Source: Allorhizobium borbori (lineage in GTDB: Bacteria > Pseudomonadota > Alphaproteobacteria > Rhizobiales > Rhizobiaceae). From it: a DNA stretch of 64,000 nt. The stretch is from positions 1-64,000 of the forward strand of contig NZ_JACIDU010000010.1 in the NCBI RefSeq assembly GCF_014196535.1, written 5' to 3'. Made by a program: the position numbers and the translations under genes. A model generated the notes under the pieces. That model was given only the letters and a program-made list of their open reading frames with translations. It searched no databases and was not told the origin of the DNA. This document shows positions 18,252-27,191 of the stretch, in pieces; the stretch's first letter is position 1; every line of letters begins with the position of its first letter.

Positions 18252-19448
18252 TCAAGGTTCAGATCGCGGGGCGGTCATCTTGCCGCTCCATTCGCGCCAG
18301 AGCGCCCAGATGGCAAGCGTTGCCGGGAAAAGAACACCGATGGCGACGCCGCCCTTGATGATGAGTGCGTGAATGAATAGTGGCGCGATCCAGATCGGCA
18401 CCAGTCCCAACCGGTTCATGCCCTTGTCATGCACAGCAAGCCACGCAACGGCAACGCCCAGTGGCACCATGTCATAGGAATATCCATAGGGTGTCGATAC
18501 GATGGCGAGAACCGCCGTCAGGACAGCACGCTTCGCCACCGGCATTGTGGAGGCCGGCCGCCACATCACGACGCAGACGATGATCGCTGCCAGTGCGAAG
18601 GCCGCCTGCAGGGCATAGGCGCCCGCGAGATCGAAGCCAAGCCACCGCCCCATGATGAACGCCGTGGCGGCGTTACCGTGATAGGATTGCGGAAAGGGCG
18701 CCTCCAGAATGGCCGACATCAACGGTGCCGTCACGCCGAAGAAGTTTCGCCAGACATCGAAGCCAAAGACGAGGCCCGTTGCAAGGTTCAGACCGACAAC
18801 TGTGAGGGCCGCTGAAAGGAAGGCCTTCCAGTTACGGCTCGCAAGCACGCAGAAAGGCACTAACAGCGCGAGATGCGGCTTGATGGCCATAAAGCCGATG
18901 AGGACGCCGGCGAGAATAGGGCGGCGCTCCAGATTGAGCAATCCACCGAGCAGCAACGCTGCCGTCAGTGCGCCATTCTGGCCAAAAGCAGCGTTCATCC
19001 AGACCGCCGGACCGGTGATCGCAAGCCAGTGCGCAAGAAGCGGCAAGGCAAGCGGCCGAATGGCGAAGTGGAGGCAGAGGATGGTGCCGAAGGTCCAAAG
19101 CAGATAGGCCGGCATGATCGGCAAGGCACCAAGCGGCACCGCCAGAAAGAACAGATTGGGCGGATAGCTCCATTCCTGATTCGGCAGGGCTTCGGAAAAT
19201 GTCAGGCGCAACCAGGCGCGGTAATGGTCCGGTTCGAAAAGCCAGTCGACGTGACCATCCAGAATGAGCCGGCCTGCGCTCCAAAGATTGCTGAAATCCC
19301 AGTAGGGCGTGCTGCCCGTCGTTGCCGAAAGACCATCCGGTGCCAGTGTCCACAGTGTTGCAAAATAGAAAAGGCCCCAGCCATAGACAAACACCGTGAC
19401 GATGATCGCGAGGCGAATATCCTGCCTTTCGGCACCCATGTTCATCAT
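18252..19448 (-). CDS. Glycosyltransferase family 87 (DUF2029) membrane protein
   Basis: 398 aa with about ten hydrophobic segments. Resembles GT87/DUF2029 polyprenyl-phosphate-dependent mannosyltransferase-like proteins: an acidic residue in STPYWDFSNLWSAGRLILDG after the first membrane helix, followed by YPPNLFFLAVPLG and KPHLALLVP. The acceptor is unknown. Its ATG overlaps the alkB stop by 4 bases (ATGA), so the two are translated together although their functions look unrelated. No other polysaccharide gene is nearby. Confidence 0.8.
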   Translation of the reverse strand: MMNMGAERQDIRLAIIVTVFVYGWGLFYFATLWTLAPDGLSATTGSTPYWDFSNLWSAGRLILDGHVDWLFEPDHYRAWLRLTFSEALPNQEWSYPPNLFFLAVPLGALPIMPAYLLWTFGTILCLHFAIRPLALPLLAHWLAITGPAVWMNAAFGQNGALTAALLLGGLLNLERRPILAGVLIGFMAIKPHLALLVPFCVLASRNWKAFLSAALTVVGLNLATGLVFGFDVWRNFFGVTAPLMSAILEAPFPQSYHGNAATAFIMGRWLGFDLAGAYALQAAFALAAIIVCVVMWRPASTMPVAKRAVLTAVLAIVSTPYGYSYDMVPLGVAVAWLAVHDKGMNRLGLVPIWIAPLFIHALIIKGGVAIGVLFPATLAIWALWREWSGKMTAPRSEP

Positions 19449-20089
19449 TCCCGAACCTTGCCAGCAGATCCCGATACCCGCCTGAGCGTGAGATTGATAC
19501 GTCCACCATTTTTCAGAAGATCGGATGTGCCCGGATAAATACGGTCGACGCCGTGGAAGAACAGCCGGCCCTGCCCGCCAAGCACGAAGACATCGCCACT
19601 GGCGAGTTTCAGGGATTGCGTGCGATCGTTTCGCTCAAGGCCGCCGAGCCGGAACAGGCAGCTATCGCCCAGCGAAACCGAGACAACGGGGGCGGAGAAA
19701 TCCTGTTCGTCGCGGTCCTGATGCAGGCTCATACGGGCATCCGGCGCATAGAAGTTGACAAGGCAGGCCTCCGGTTCCGGCGCATCCGGGGCAACATCAC
19801 GCCAAAGATCGAGCAAGGCCTGGGGGATCGGTGGCCAGGCTTTGCCGGTTTCAGGGTGCAGCGGTTGATAGCGGTAGCCGCGCTCCTTATCGGTCACCCA
19901 GCCGAGTGAGCCGCAATTGGTCATTTTCACCGACATCGGCTTGCCGGTTCGCGGCATCCGCGGAACGAACAGCGGCCCGGCACTCACGACCGCACGAATC
20001 GTCTCCACCAGCGCGTCCTGCGCCGGTCGATCAAAATAGCCGGGAAGGAATCGCACACCCGGCGACAGGACCAGTTCTTTCTGCTTCAT
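19445..20089 (-). CDS. alkB: AlkB family alkylated-nucleobase dioxygenase
   Basis: 214 aa. Fe(II)/2-oxoglutarate oxygenase that demethylates 1-methyladenine and 3-methylcytosine. The metal ligands HxD are in MSLHQDRDE and the distal His in LFFHGVDRIYPG; the 2-oxoglutarate-binding Arg pair is in GRINLTLRR; the GSLGWVTDKERGYRY substrate loop is typical. ATG 20089 is chosen over an in-frame GTG four codons upstream. Neither start has a strong ribosome site. No ada or alkA is next to it. Confidence 0.92.
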   Translation of the reverse strand: MKQKELVLSPGVRFLPGYFDRPAQDALVETIRAVVSAGPLFVPRMPRTGKPMSVKMTNCGSLGWVTDKERGYRYQPLHPETGKAWPPIPQALLDLWRDVAPDAPEPEACLVNFYAPDARMSLHQDRDEQDFSAPVVSVSLGDSCLFRLGGLERNDRTQSLKLASGDVFVLGGQGRLFFHGVDRIYPGTSDLLKNGGRINLTLRRVSGSAGKVRE

Positions 20090-20103
20090 GACCCGCCACA
20101 CTC

Positions 20104-20142
20104 AAAAGAAAACCGCCGCAAACCCCTGAGGATTCACGGCGG
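20104..20142 (-). terminator. Intrinsic terminator after BON-LysM gene
   Basis: On the minus strand CCGCCG (20142-20137) pairs with CGGCGG (20118-20113) across an 18-base loop, followed by TTTTCTTTT, 20 bases past the stop codon of the LysM gene. Confidence 0.65.
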
Positions 20143-20161
20143 CGCGTTCAACCGGTTTGAA

Positions 20162-20623
20162 TCAGGCTTCCAGTTCCGGAATGCGCAGAACCTGACCCGG
20201 ATAGATCTTGTCCGGATGCGTCAGCATCGGCTTGTTCGCTTCGAAGATGATTGTATGCTTGGCGCCCTTGCCGGCGCCATACTGCGCTTCGGCGATCTTC
20301 CAGAGATTGTCGCCCTTCTTGACGGTGTAGAGCACCGGCTCCTTGGCGGCGGCTTCCGCGACCTTGAGTTCGGAGGCTTCAACCTTGGAAATGCCGAGCG
20401 TGTTGCCCACGGCAATCACGGCCTTCTCGAAGATGCTCTGGTCGGCCACGTCACCCTTGAGGACGACCTTGTCGCCTTCGACGGCAACCTGAACCTTGTC
20501 AGTACCGAGGCCGTGCGATTCCAGTTCCTTCTTCACGGCTTCGGCATCCGGTGCCTTCTCGCCTTCGTCGTCCACCAGGCCAAGCTTGACGCCGGCGCTC
20601 TTGATGAAGCTGAACAGACCCAT
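20162..20623 (-). CDS. BON and LysM domain protein (YgaU/Kbp-like)
   Basis: 153 aa. Resembles E. coli Kbp/YgaU, a cytoplasmic K+-binding protein, and other small BON-LysM proteins of envelope stress. No signal peptide is seen: the start MGLFSFIKSAGVKLG is amphipathic. A BON domain covers about residues 30-90 (VQVAVEGDKVVLKGDV) and a LysM motif about residues 100-150 (YTVKKGDNLWKIAEAQYG ... YPGQVLRIPEL). ATG 20623 has AGGGAGA 7 bases upstream. It has its own terminator, so it is probably monocistronic. Confidence 0.9.
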   Translation of the reverse strand: MGLFSFIKSAGVKLGLVDDEGEKAPDAEAVKKELESHGLGTDKVQVAVEGDKVVLKGDVADQSIFEKAVIAVGNTLGISKVEASELKVAEAAAKEPVLYTVKKGDNLWKIAEAQYGAGKGAKHTIIFEANKPMLTHPDKIYPGQVLRIPELEA

Positions 20624-20736
20624 GATCGTTTCTCCCTGCAGGTTGTTTCGATTCTCGTCATAAGAGAGAGCAGCGACAGGAAGATTACAAGGGTTCATCC
20701 CTCAAAAATGAGAGAAAAAAGCGAAACGGCCTTGGC

Positions 20737-21171
20737 TCATTCCGTCACAGGACGGCCCCGCATCTTCTTGACATCGGCCCTTCCGGACTTCTCCTTGAGG
20801 CGACGTTCGATCGAACCTTTGGTGGGTTTGGTCTTGCGGCGCGGCGGCGGCGGCGGGGCGGCGGCCTCCAGAAGAAGCTCGCGCAGGCGGACGCGGGCGT
20901 CCTCGCGATTGCGCTCCTGGCTACGGAAGCGGCTCGCCTCGATCATCAGCACGCCATCCTTCGAAACCCGGCTGCCGCCAAGCTTGATGGCGTTTGCCTT
21001 CACGCGATCATTGAGTACGGGCGAGGATGCAATATCGAAGAAAAGCTGGACCGCCGTCGACACCTTGTTGACGTTCTGGCCACCGGGACCACCCGCCAGC
21101 ACGAACTGTTCGATAAGCTCCCACCCTGCAATCGTGATGCGACTGTTGATCACCAGGGGATCGCTTGCCAT
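20737..21171 (-). CDS. arfB: Alternative ribosome-rescue factor ArfB (aminoacyl-tRNA hydrolase)
   Basis: 144 aa. Releases nascent chains from ribosomes stalled at mRNA ends. The peptidyl hydrolase motif GGPGGQNVNK is present near residue 27, and the C-terminal tail is rich in Lys and Arg (PRRKTKPTKGSIERR) as needed to enter the mRNA channel. A run of prolines (AAAPPPPPRR) links the two parts. ATG 21171 has AAGGAG 9 bases upstream. It is downstream of the pckA terminator. Confidence 0.93.
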   Translation of the reverse strand: MASDPLVINSRITIAGWELIEQFVLAGGPGGQNVNKVSTAVQLFFDIASSPVLNDRVKANAIKLGGSRVSKDGVLMIEASRFRSQERNREDARVRLRELLLEAAAPPPPPRRKTKPTKGSIERRLKEKSGRADVKKMRGRPVTE

Positions 21172-21214
21172 GTCCGTTTCTCCTTCGCTTTCCTTTCCAT
21201 AGCCGGAGAAAGGC

Positions 21215-21248
21215 AAAAGAAAAACCCGGCTGGCGAACCAACCGGGTT
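21215..21248 (-). terminator. Intrinsic terminator of pckA
   Basis: On the minus strand an 11-bp stem (AACCCGGTTGG / CCAGCCGGGTT, one G-T pair) with a TTCG loop is followed by TTTCTTTT. It starts 28 bases after the pckA stop and partly overlaps a parS-like site. Confidence 0.9.
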
Positions 21249-21260
21249 TCACGTGAATCC
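21245..21260. promoter_or_regulatory. parS-like CACGTG site between pckA and its terminator
   Basis: GGTTTCACGTGAATCC matches TGTTTCACGTGAAACA at 13 of 16 bases with an intact core and lies in non-coding DNA. Weaker than the sites at 48.7 and 57.6 kb. Confidence 0.4.
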
Positions 21261-21275
21261 AGTTCAGGATTTCGA

Positions 21276-22874
21276 TCAGGCAGCAACCGGAGCTGCGGCC
21301 TTGACCTTGTCGTCGACGTGATCTTCGAACTTGGCGAAGTTCGCGACGAACATGCCGGCCAGCTTCTTGGCCTGCGCGTCGTAAGCAGCGCCATCGGCCC
21401 AGGTCGAGCGCGGATCGAGGATCGCGGTGTCGACGCCTTCGAGAGCCTTCGGAACCATGAAGCCGAAGTTTTCGTCCTTGCGGAATTCGACCTTGTTCAG
21501 TTCGCCCGAAAGAGCAGCCGTCAGGAGGGCGCGGGTTGCCTTGATGGGCATGCGCTTGCCGACGCCGTAAGCGCCGCCGGTCCAGCCGGTGGACACCAGC
21601 CAGCAGGTCACGCCGTGCTTGGCGATCAGTTCCTTCAACAGGGCGCCGTATTCAGCCGGGTGACGCGGCATGAACGGTGCGCCGAAGCAGGTGGAGAAGG
21701 TGGCTTCCGGTTCGGTGACGCCCTTTTCCGTGCCGGCAACCTTGGCGGTGTAACCGGAAAGGAAGTGGTACTCAGCCTGTTCCGGCGTCAGCTTGGCGAT
21801 CGGCGGCATCACGCCGAAAGCGTCGGCAGTCAACATGATGATCGTCTTCGGATGGGGAGCAAGGCCGGTTTCCGACGCATTCGGGATGAAGTGCAGCGGA
21901 TAGGCGCAACGGGTATTTTCCGTCAGCGAGCCGTCGTCGAAGTTCGGAACGCGGTTCTCATCGAGAATGACGTTTTCCAGAACCGTGCCGAAACGCTTGG
22001 TCGTGGCATAGATTTCCGGTTCGGCTTCGGCCGAAAGACGGATGGTCTTTGCGTAGCAGCCGCCTTCGAAGTTGAAGATGCCGTGTTCGCCCCAGCCATG
22101 TTCGTCGTCGCCAACGAGCGTGCGCTTCGGATCGGCAGACAGCGTGGTCTTGCCGGTGCCGGACAGGCCGAAGAAGACAGCCGCATCGCCGGCCGGGCCG
22201 ACGTTGGCCGAGCAGTGCATCGGCATGACGCCCTTGGCGGGCAGCAGGTAGTTGAGGACGGTGAAGACCGACTTCTTGTTTTCGCCGGCATAGGACGTGC
22301 CGCCGATGAGAACGAGACCGCCTTCGAGGTCGCAGGCGATGACGGTTTCCGAACGGCAGCCGTGACGGGCCGGATCAGCCTTGAAGCTCGGCAGGTTGAT
22401 GATCGTCAGCTTCTGCTTGAAGGTGGCGAGCTCTTCCTTCTTCGGACGGATGAGCAGATTGCGGATGAACAGCGCATGCCAGGCCAGCTCGGTGACGACG
22501 CGGGTCGGCAGGGCGTTTTCCGGATCGGCGCCGCCGATCAGATCCTGCACGTAGAGGCTCTTGCCCTTGGCGTGGGCAAGCATGTCGGCTTTCAGAACAG
22601 CAAAGTGTTCCGGCGACATCGGCTTGTTGTTGTCCCACCAGATCTTGTCTTCGGTCACGGCATCGCGAACGACGAACTTGTCCTTCGGGGAGCGACCGGT
22701 GTGCTGGCCGGTGATGGCGCGAACGGCACCGTCTGCGGTCAGATCAGCCTCGCCGGCACGAATCGACTCCTCGACCAGATAGGGCTCAAGGAAATTGTAC
22801 TTCACAACGGCAGCACCTTCGATGCCAACCGCAGTTACGCTATTCGCCGGATTGAATACTCCGAGCTCCTCCAT
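21276..22874 (-). CDS. pckA: Phosphoenolpyruvate carboxykinase (ATP)
   Basis: 532 aa. Converts oxaloacetate to PEP, the gluconeogenic step on organic acids. The signature [16 protein letters not shown] (P-loop), the substrate motif RSPKDKFVV and the Mn2+ site region FGTVLENVI are all present. ATG 22874 is preferred over 22901 because AAGGAGG stands 8 bases upstream. It diverges from chvI; in A. tumefaciens pckA is acid-induced in a ChvG/ChvI-dependent way, so shared control through the 340-bp spacer is plausible. Confidence 0.97.
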   Translation of the reverse strand: MEELGVFNPANSVTAVGIEGAAVVKYNFLEPYLVEESIRAGEADLTADGAVRAITGQHTGRSPKDKFVVRDAVTEDKIWWDNNKPMSPEHFAVLKADMLAHAKGKSLYVQDLIGGADPENALPTRVVTELAWHALFIRNLLIRPKKEELATFKQKLTIINLPSFKADPARHGCRSETVIACDLEGGLVLIGGTSYAGENKKSVFTVLNYLLPAKGVMPMHCSANVGPAGDAAVFFGLSGTGKTTLSADPKRTLVGDDEHGWGEHGIFNFEGGCYAKTIRLSAEAEPEIYATTKRFGTVLENVILDENRVPNFDDGSLTENTRCAYPLHFIPNASETGLAPHPKTIIMLTADAFGVMPPIAKLTPEQAEYHFLSGYTAKVAGTEKGVTEPEATFSTCFGAPFMPRHPAEYGALLKELIAKHGVTCWLVSTGWTGGAYGVGKRMPIKATRALLTAALSGELNKVEFRKDENFGFMVPKALEGVDTAILDPRSTWADGAAYDAQAKKLAGMFVANFAKFEDHVDDKVKAAAPVAA

Positions 22875-23214
22875 GCAGACGCCCTCCTTCGTTAAGGCCA
22901 CAAATGCAAAGCTGGCGGGAACCTAGTTCCCAGCCTGAGAAAACGCAAGACCACCATGGTTAAAATCGCCAATAATTTCAAACAATTAATCGGTTTAAAA
23001 CGAAACGGTCCTGTTTAAATCGTTTAAACGGAGCGCCCTTTTCGCCAAACTTGACGATCTACCAGTCAGGCGGATGCGACATTAAGCGGTCGCTTTTGTC
23101 TTTGCCACAATTTGTTCCACCTTTATACTCATGAAGACGCACCGGCGACTGTCGGCCTGGGCTGGGTAGAGAAATCCAGGAGATGCGCATTCGATGATGG
23201 CGGAGAACTTTAGC
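22875..23214. promoter_or_regulatory. Divergent pckA/chvI regulatory region
   Basis: 340 bp without a gene. The middle is AT-rich and carries GTTTAAA repeats: 22993-22999, 23013-23019 and 23022-23028. The last two form a 17-bp near-palindrome GTTTAAATCGTTTAAAC (23013-23029, one mismatch). This could be the operator of a pckA regulator such as the LacI-type PckR known in Sinorhizobium, but I have not verified that its recognition sequence matches. ChvI sites are also expected here. Confidence 0.5.
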
Positions 23215-23940
23215 ATGCAGACAATCGCGCTCGTTGACGACGACCGCAATATCCTGACATCCGTATCCATCGCCCTTGAGGCCGAAGGCTACAAGGTGGA
23301 AACCTATACGGATGGCGCGTCGGCGCTGGAGGGACTTTCCGCCCGCCCGCCGAACTTGGCGATATTCGACATCAAGATGCCGCGCATGGACGGCATGGAA
23401 CTTCTGCGCCGGTTGCGTCAGAAGTCGGACCTGCCGGTGATCTTCCTCACCTCCAAGGATGAGGAAATCGACGAACTGTTCGGCCTCAAGATGGGCGCCG
23501 ACGATTTCATCACCAAGCCCTTTTCGCAGCGGCTTCTGGTGGAACGCGTCAAGGCGATCCTGCGCCGCGTGGCCAATCGCGAGGCCGCTGCAAGCGGGAC
23601 CGCCCCGGCAAAGCCGGCGCAGGGTGATCAGGCCCGCACGCTGGAACGCGGCCAGCTCGTTATGGATCAGGAGCGACACACCTGCACCTGGAAGGGCGAA
23701 CCGGTGACGTTGACCGTTACCGAATTCCTTATCCTGCATGCGCTCGCCCAGCGGCCCGGCGTGGTGAAGAGCCGCGACGCACTGATGGATGCAGCCTATG
23801 ACGAACAGGTCTATGTCGACGACCGCACCATCGACAGCCACATCAAGCGGCTTCGCAAGAAGTTCAAGATGGCCGATACCGACTTCGACATGATTGAAAC
23901 GCTTTACGGCGTGGGATACCGCTTCCGCGAATCGGCCTGA
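23215..23940 (+). CDS. chvI: Response regulator ChvI
   Basis: 241 aa OmpR-family regulator of the ChvG-ChvI (ExoS-ChvI) system that controls exopolysaccharide, motility, envelope and acid responses and is essential for host association. The receiver has ALVDDD, Asp52 in [12 protein letters not shown] and Lys in ITKPFS; the winged-helix domain ends with [16 protein letters not shown] and LYGVGYRF. Start 23215 places the phosphoacceptor at Asp52, as known for ChvI; ATG 23194 in frame is the alternative. chvG follows 33 bases later. Confidence 0.97.
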   Translation: MQTIALVDDDRNILTSVSIALEAEGYKVETYTDGASALEGLSARPPNLAIFDIKMPRMDGMELLRRLRQKSDLPVIFLTSKDEEIDELFGLKMGADDFITKPFSQRLLVERVKAILRRVANREAAASGTAPAKPAQGDQARTLERGQLVMDQERHTCTWKGEPVTLTVTEFLILHALAQRPGVVKSRDALMDAAYDEQVYVDDRTIDSHIKRLRKKFKMADTDFDMIETLYGVGYRFRESA

Positions 23941-23973
23941 CTCTTCGGGCCGGCGAAAGCTCTGGATTGATCG

Positions 23974-25776
23974 ATGGCGACAGTGGCGGACAGCAAGGTT
24001 GACAGGCAAGGCGAGGTTCAGGGAAACCGGTCCTCTCGCCGGGCGGGAGGGCGTATGCTCTCGCGCCCATTCACGCTCATCCGCCGTCTGTTCGGCAATG
24101 CCGTGTTTTCCAGCCTGACACGGCGCATCGTCTTCTTCAATCTGGCCGCGCTCGTGGTGCTAGTCGGCGGCATTCTCTATCTCAACCAGTTCCGCGAGGG
24201 CCTGATCGACGCCCGCGTGGAAAGTCTTTTGACTCAGGGCGAAATCATCGCTGGCGCGATCTCCGCCTCAGCGTCGGTCGATACCAACTCGATCACCATC
24301 GATCCGGAAAAGCTGCTGGAACTCCAGGCTGGTCAAAGCATCACGCCGGTGCCGAGCGACGAGAACCTCGATTTCCCGATCAATCCCGAGCGCGTGGCGC
24401 CGGTTCTTCGACGACTCATCTCTCCCACGCGGACGCGCGCGCGCCTGTTCGATTCCGATGCCAACCTGCTGCTCGACTCGCGGCATCTCTATTCACAGCG
24501 ACAGGTTCTGCGTTTCGACCTGCCGCCCATCGACCCCACGAATGTCGGCATCAGCGACCGTTTCATGAGCTGGGTGAACCGGCTGCTCCAGCCCGGCAAC
24601 CTGCCGCTTTACAAGGAATCGCCCGGCGGCGATGGCGCGATCTATCCCGAAGTGATGAACGCACTGACCGGCGTGCGCGGCGCGGTGGTGCGCGTTACCG
24701 AGAAGGGTGAACTGATCGTGTCCGTCGCCGTGCCGGTGCAGCGATCGCGCGCCGTGCTTGGCGTCCTTCTGCTTTCGACCCAGGCCGGCGATATCGACAA
24801 GATCGTCCATGCCGAACGTCTTGCGATCATGCGCATGGCTGGTGTCGCCACGCTCGTCAACATCGTTCTGTCGCTGATGCTCTCTTCCACCATCGCCAAT
24901 CCCCTGCGCCGGCTTTCAGCGGCAGCGGTTCGCGTGCGGCGCGGTGCCAAGCAGCGCGAGGAAATTCCGGATTTCTCCATCCGTCAGGACGAGATCGGTA
25001 ATCTTTCGGTGGCACTGCGCGAGATGACGACGGCGCTTTACGACCGCATCGACGCCATCGAAAGCTTCGCCGCCGATGTCAGCCACGAGTTGAAGAACCC
25101 GCTTACCTCGCTGCGAAGTGCCGTCGAAACGCTGCCGCTGGCAAAGAGCGAGGATTCCAAGCGCCGCCTGACGGACATCATCCAGCACGACGTGCGCCGT
25201 CTCGACCGGCTGATCAGCGATATCTCCGACGCGTCGCGGCTCGATGCGGAGCTTGCCCGTGCCGATGCCGCGCCTGTTGATCTGGAAGTGCTGCTTTCCA
25301 ACCTCGTCAACATTTCCCAACAGATTCGCAACCACAAGAAGCCGGTCGAGCTGGACTATATCATCGACCAGAAACCCGGCAGCCGCGTTGGCTTCACCGT
25401 CAATGGCCACGACCTGCGTCTTGGCCAGATCGTCACCAACCTCATCGAGAATGCCCGCTCCTTCGTGCCGGAGAAGAATGGCCGCATCACCGTGCGTCTT
25501 TCACGGACCAAGGATCGCTGCATTGTCCAGATCGAAGACAACGGCCCTGGCATTCAGGCCGAGGATATCGACCGCATCTTCGAACGCTTTTACACCGACC
25601 GGCCGGAGGGCGAGAGCTTCGGCCAGAATTCAGGGCTCGGCCTTTCGATCAGCCGCCAGATTGCCGAGGCGCATGGCGGAACGCTGAAAGCGGAAAACAT
25701 GCACGACGCCGACAGCGACAAGGTAACCGGCGCGCGCTTCGTCCTCTCGCTCCCGGCCCTGCAGAAAACGGCGTGA
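23974..25776 (+). CDS. chvG: Sensor histidine kinase ChvG (ExoS)
   Basis: 600 aa membrane kinase. A first membrane helix (about residues 50-70, IVFFNLAALVVLVGGILYL) is followed by a large periplasmic domain (to about residue 275) that in the family is bound by the periplasmic inhibitor ExoR, then a second helix, HAMP, the H-box FAADVSHELKNPLTSL (His371) and the HATPase motifs NLIENARSF, DNGPGI and GLGLSISRQI. hprK begins 7 bases after the stop, tying the sensor to the phosphotransferase genes. Confidence 0.97.
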   Translation: MATVADSKVDRQGEVQGNRSSRRAGGRMLSRPFTLIRRLFGNAVFSSLTRRIVFFNLAALVVLVGGILYLNQFREGLIDARVESLLTQGEIIAGAISASASVDTNSITIDPEKLLELQAGQSITPVPSDENLDFPINPERVAPVLRRLISPTRTRARLFDSDANLLLDSRHLYSQRQVLRFDLPPIDPTNVGISDRFMSWVNRLLQPGNLPLYKESPGGDGAIYPEVMNALTGVRGAVVRVTEKGELIVSVAVPVQRSRAVLGVLLLSTQAGDIDKIVHAERLAIMRMAGVATLVNIVLSLMLSSTIANPLRRLSAAAVRVRRGAKQREEIPDFSIRQDEIGNLSVALREMTTALYDRIDAIESFAADVSHELKNPLTSLRSAVETLPLAKSEDSKRRLTDIIQHDVRRLDRLISDISDASRLDAELARADAAPVDLEVLLSNLVNISQQIRNHKKPVELDYIIDQKPGSRVGFTVNGHDLRLGQIVTNLIENARSFVPEKNGRITVRLSRTKDRCIVQIEDNGPGIQAEDIDRIFERFYTDRPEGESFGQNSGLGLSISRQIAEAHGGTLKAENMHDADSDKVTGARFVLSLPALQKTA

Positions 25777-25783
25777 GGCGGCG

Positions 25784-26248
25784 ATGGCCGAAACACCCGC
25801 CCCGGCCAGCAATGTTCACGCTACGGCCATCGTTGTCGGCACCGTCGGGATCGTCTTCATCGGCCCCTCCGGCAGCGGAAAATCGAAACTCGCCTTTGCC
25901 TGCCTTGCGGCGGCCCGGCGCGCGAGGCTTTTCGCAGCGCTGATCGCCGACGACCAGATCTTTATCGAAGGCGTGAACGGCCACGTCATCGCCCGGCGGC
26001 CCGAACCCATTGCCGGCCTGATGGAGTTTCGCTGCACCGGCATCGGCACGGTCGAAAGCCTGCCGCATGCGCTCATGCATCTTGCAGTGCACCCCGTGAT
26101 TTCCGCCGAAAGTGAGCGTCTGCCCGCCGAAAACGAGACCGTGACCCTCACCGGAACTATCTCGCTCCCCTTGTTGCGACTTCCGGTTGACACCCTTGAT
26201 CCCCTCGCGGTTTTGGGTGTTTTCCAACGGGAATTGCACTTCTGGTAG
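25784..26248 (+). CDS. hprK: HPr kinase/phosphorylase, short alphaproteobacterial form
   Basis: 154 aa, about half the length of Firmicute HprK: the N-terminal domain is absent, as is normal in alphaproteobacteria, so this is not a truncation. The P-loop GPSGSGKSKLA (about residue 26), the LIADDQ acidic motif and the HprK signature region RPEPIAGLMEFRCTGIG are present. It is expected to phosphorylate a serine on HPr (encoded at 26835) in response to metabolic state. It lies between chvG and the EIIA gene. Confidence 0.92.
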   Translation: MAETPAPASNVHATAIVVGTVGIVFIGPSGSGKSKLAFACLAAARRARLFAALIADDQIFIEGVNGHVIARRPEPIAGLMEFRCTGIGTVESLPHALMHLAVHPVISAESERLPAENETVTLTGTISLPLLRLPVDTLDPLAVLGVFQRELHFW

Positions 26249-26398
26249 GCGAAAGTCGGCCGGGAACCTTGGTACAAGCCTCTATTTTTGGCTTGCACTT
26301 CACATTTTCATCGCCAAGATACTCGTCCACCGATGGACAGCCATTCTGCATTGCGTTATCGGGCATTCAGTCTGCGCTGTGGGGAGACGAGTAATATT

Positions 26399-26800
26399 AT
26401 GATCGGACTAGTGCTGGTGACGCATGGCAAGTTGGCGGAAGAGTTCCGTCTGGCTCTGGAACATGTCGTCGGACCCCAGCAACTCATCGAGACGATTTGC
26501 ATCGGCCCCGAGGATGACATGGACCAGCGCCGTCAGGATATCGTTGCCGCCGTGGAGCGCGCCGATACCGGCCATGGCGTCATCATCCTCACCGACATGT
26601 TCGGCGGAACCCCCTCCAATCTTTCGATTTCGGTCATGAACACTGGCAAGGTGGAAGTGATTGCCGGCATGAACCTGCCCATGCTGATCAAGCTCGCCGG
26701 CATTCGCGCAGATAACGATATGGAGAAGGCGCTGCTTGAATCATCGGAAGCCGGACGCAAATATATCAATGTCGCAAGCCGTGTTCTGAGCGGCAAATAG
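26399..26800 (+). CDS. PTS EIIA of the mannose family (regulatory)
   Basis: 133 aa. EIIA-Man fold with the phospho-acceptor His9 in LVLVTHGKLAEEF and the conserved TDMFGGTPSNLS. In alphaproteobacteria this protein (often ManX or PtsM) is phosphorylated by HPr but has no EIIB/EIIC partner gene here and is thought to be regulatory. ATG 26399 has GGGAGACGAG upstream; the earlier part of the frame has no similarity. The 150-bp gap after hprK may contain a promoter. ptsH follows 34 bases later. Confidence 0.92.
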   Translation: MIGLVLVTHGKLAEEFRLALEHVVGPQQLIETICIGPEDDMDQRRQDIVAAVERADTGHGVIILTDMFGGTPSNLSISVMNTGKVEVIAGMNLPMLIKLAGIRADNDMEKALLESSEAGRKYINVASRVLSGK

Positions 26801-26834
26801 AGCAATTCCAGCCTATGTGCTGAAAAGGATTTCG

Positions 26835-27110
26835 ATGACGTCGCTCTCGCGCGAACTCCCCATCATCAACAAGCGCGGACTGCACGCGCGTGCTTCGGCA
26901 AAATTCGTGCAGACGGTCAGTGCCTATGACGCCAACGTCACCGTTTCCAAGGATGGCATGTCGGTGGGCGGAACGTCCATCATGGGCCTGATGATGCTGG
27001 CTGCCAGCCCCGGCTGTTGCGTCATGGTTTCCGCGACCGGAAACCAGGCCGTGGATGTTCTCGACGCGCTTGAACGCCTCGTCGCCGACCGCTTCGGCGA
27101 GGAAATGTAA
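26835..27110 (+). CDS. ptsH: Phosphocarrier protein HPr
   Basis: 91 aa. The active-site His17 lies in NKRGLHARASAKF and the regulatory serine in GGTSIMGLMML (Ser48, equivalent to Ser46 of Bacillus HPr), so both the EI- and HprK-dependent phosphorylations are possible. ATG 26835 has AAAAGGA 5 bases upstream. No enzyme I gene is in the window; in related genomes a ptsP-type EI is elsewhere. Confidence 0.95.
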   Translation: MTSLSRELPIINKRGLHARASAKFVQTVSAYDANVTVSKDGMSVGGTSIMGLMMLAASPGCCVMVSATGNQAVDVLDALERLVADRFGEEM

Positions 27111-27139
27111 CTTCAGCCCGATTTTGGCAATATTTTTTC

Positions 27140-27161
27140 CATGCACCCGATTTCGTGCATG
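27140..27161 (+). terminator. Hairpin after ptsH
   Basis: CATGCAC (27140-27146) pairs perfectly with GTGCATG (27155-27161) over an 8-base loop, 29 bases past the ptsH stop. No T-run follows, so it is a weak or partial terminator. Confidence 0.35.
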
Positions 27162-27191
27162 TTGAATCCCGTTTGCCCTGCATTCACCAAG

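Noticed and set aside
25784-26248. hprK as a truncated pseudogene
   Set aside because: Short HprK lacking the N-terminal domain is the regular form in alphaproteobacteria, and the catalytic motifs are intact.
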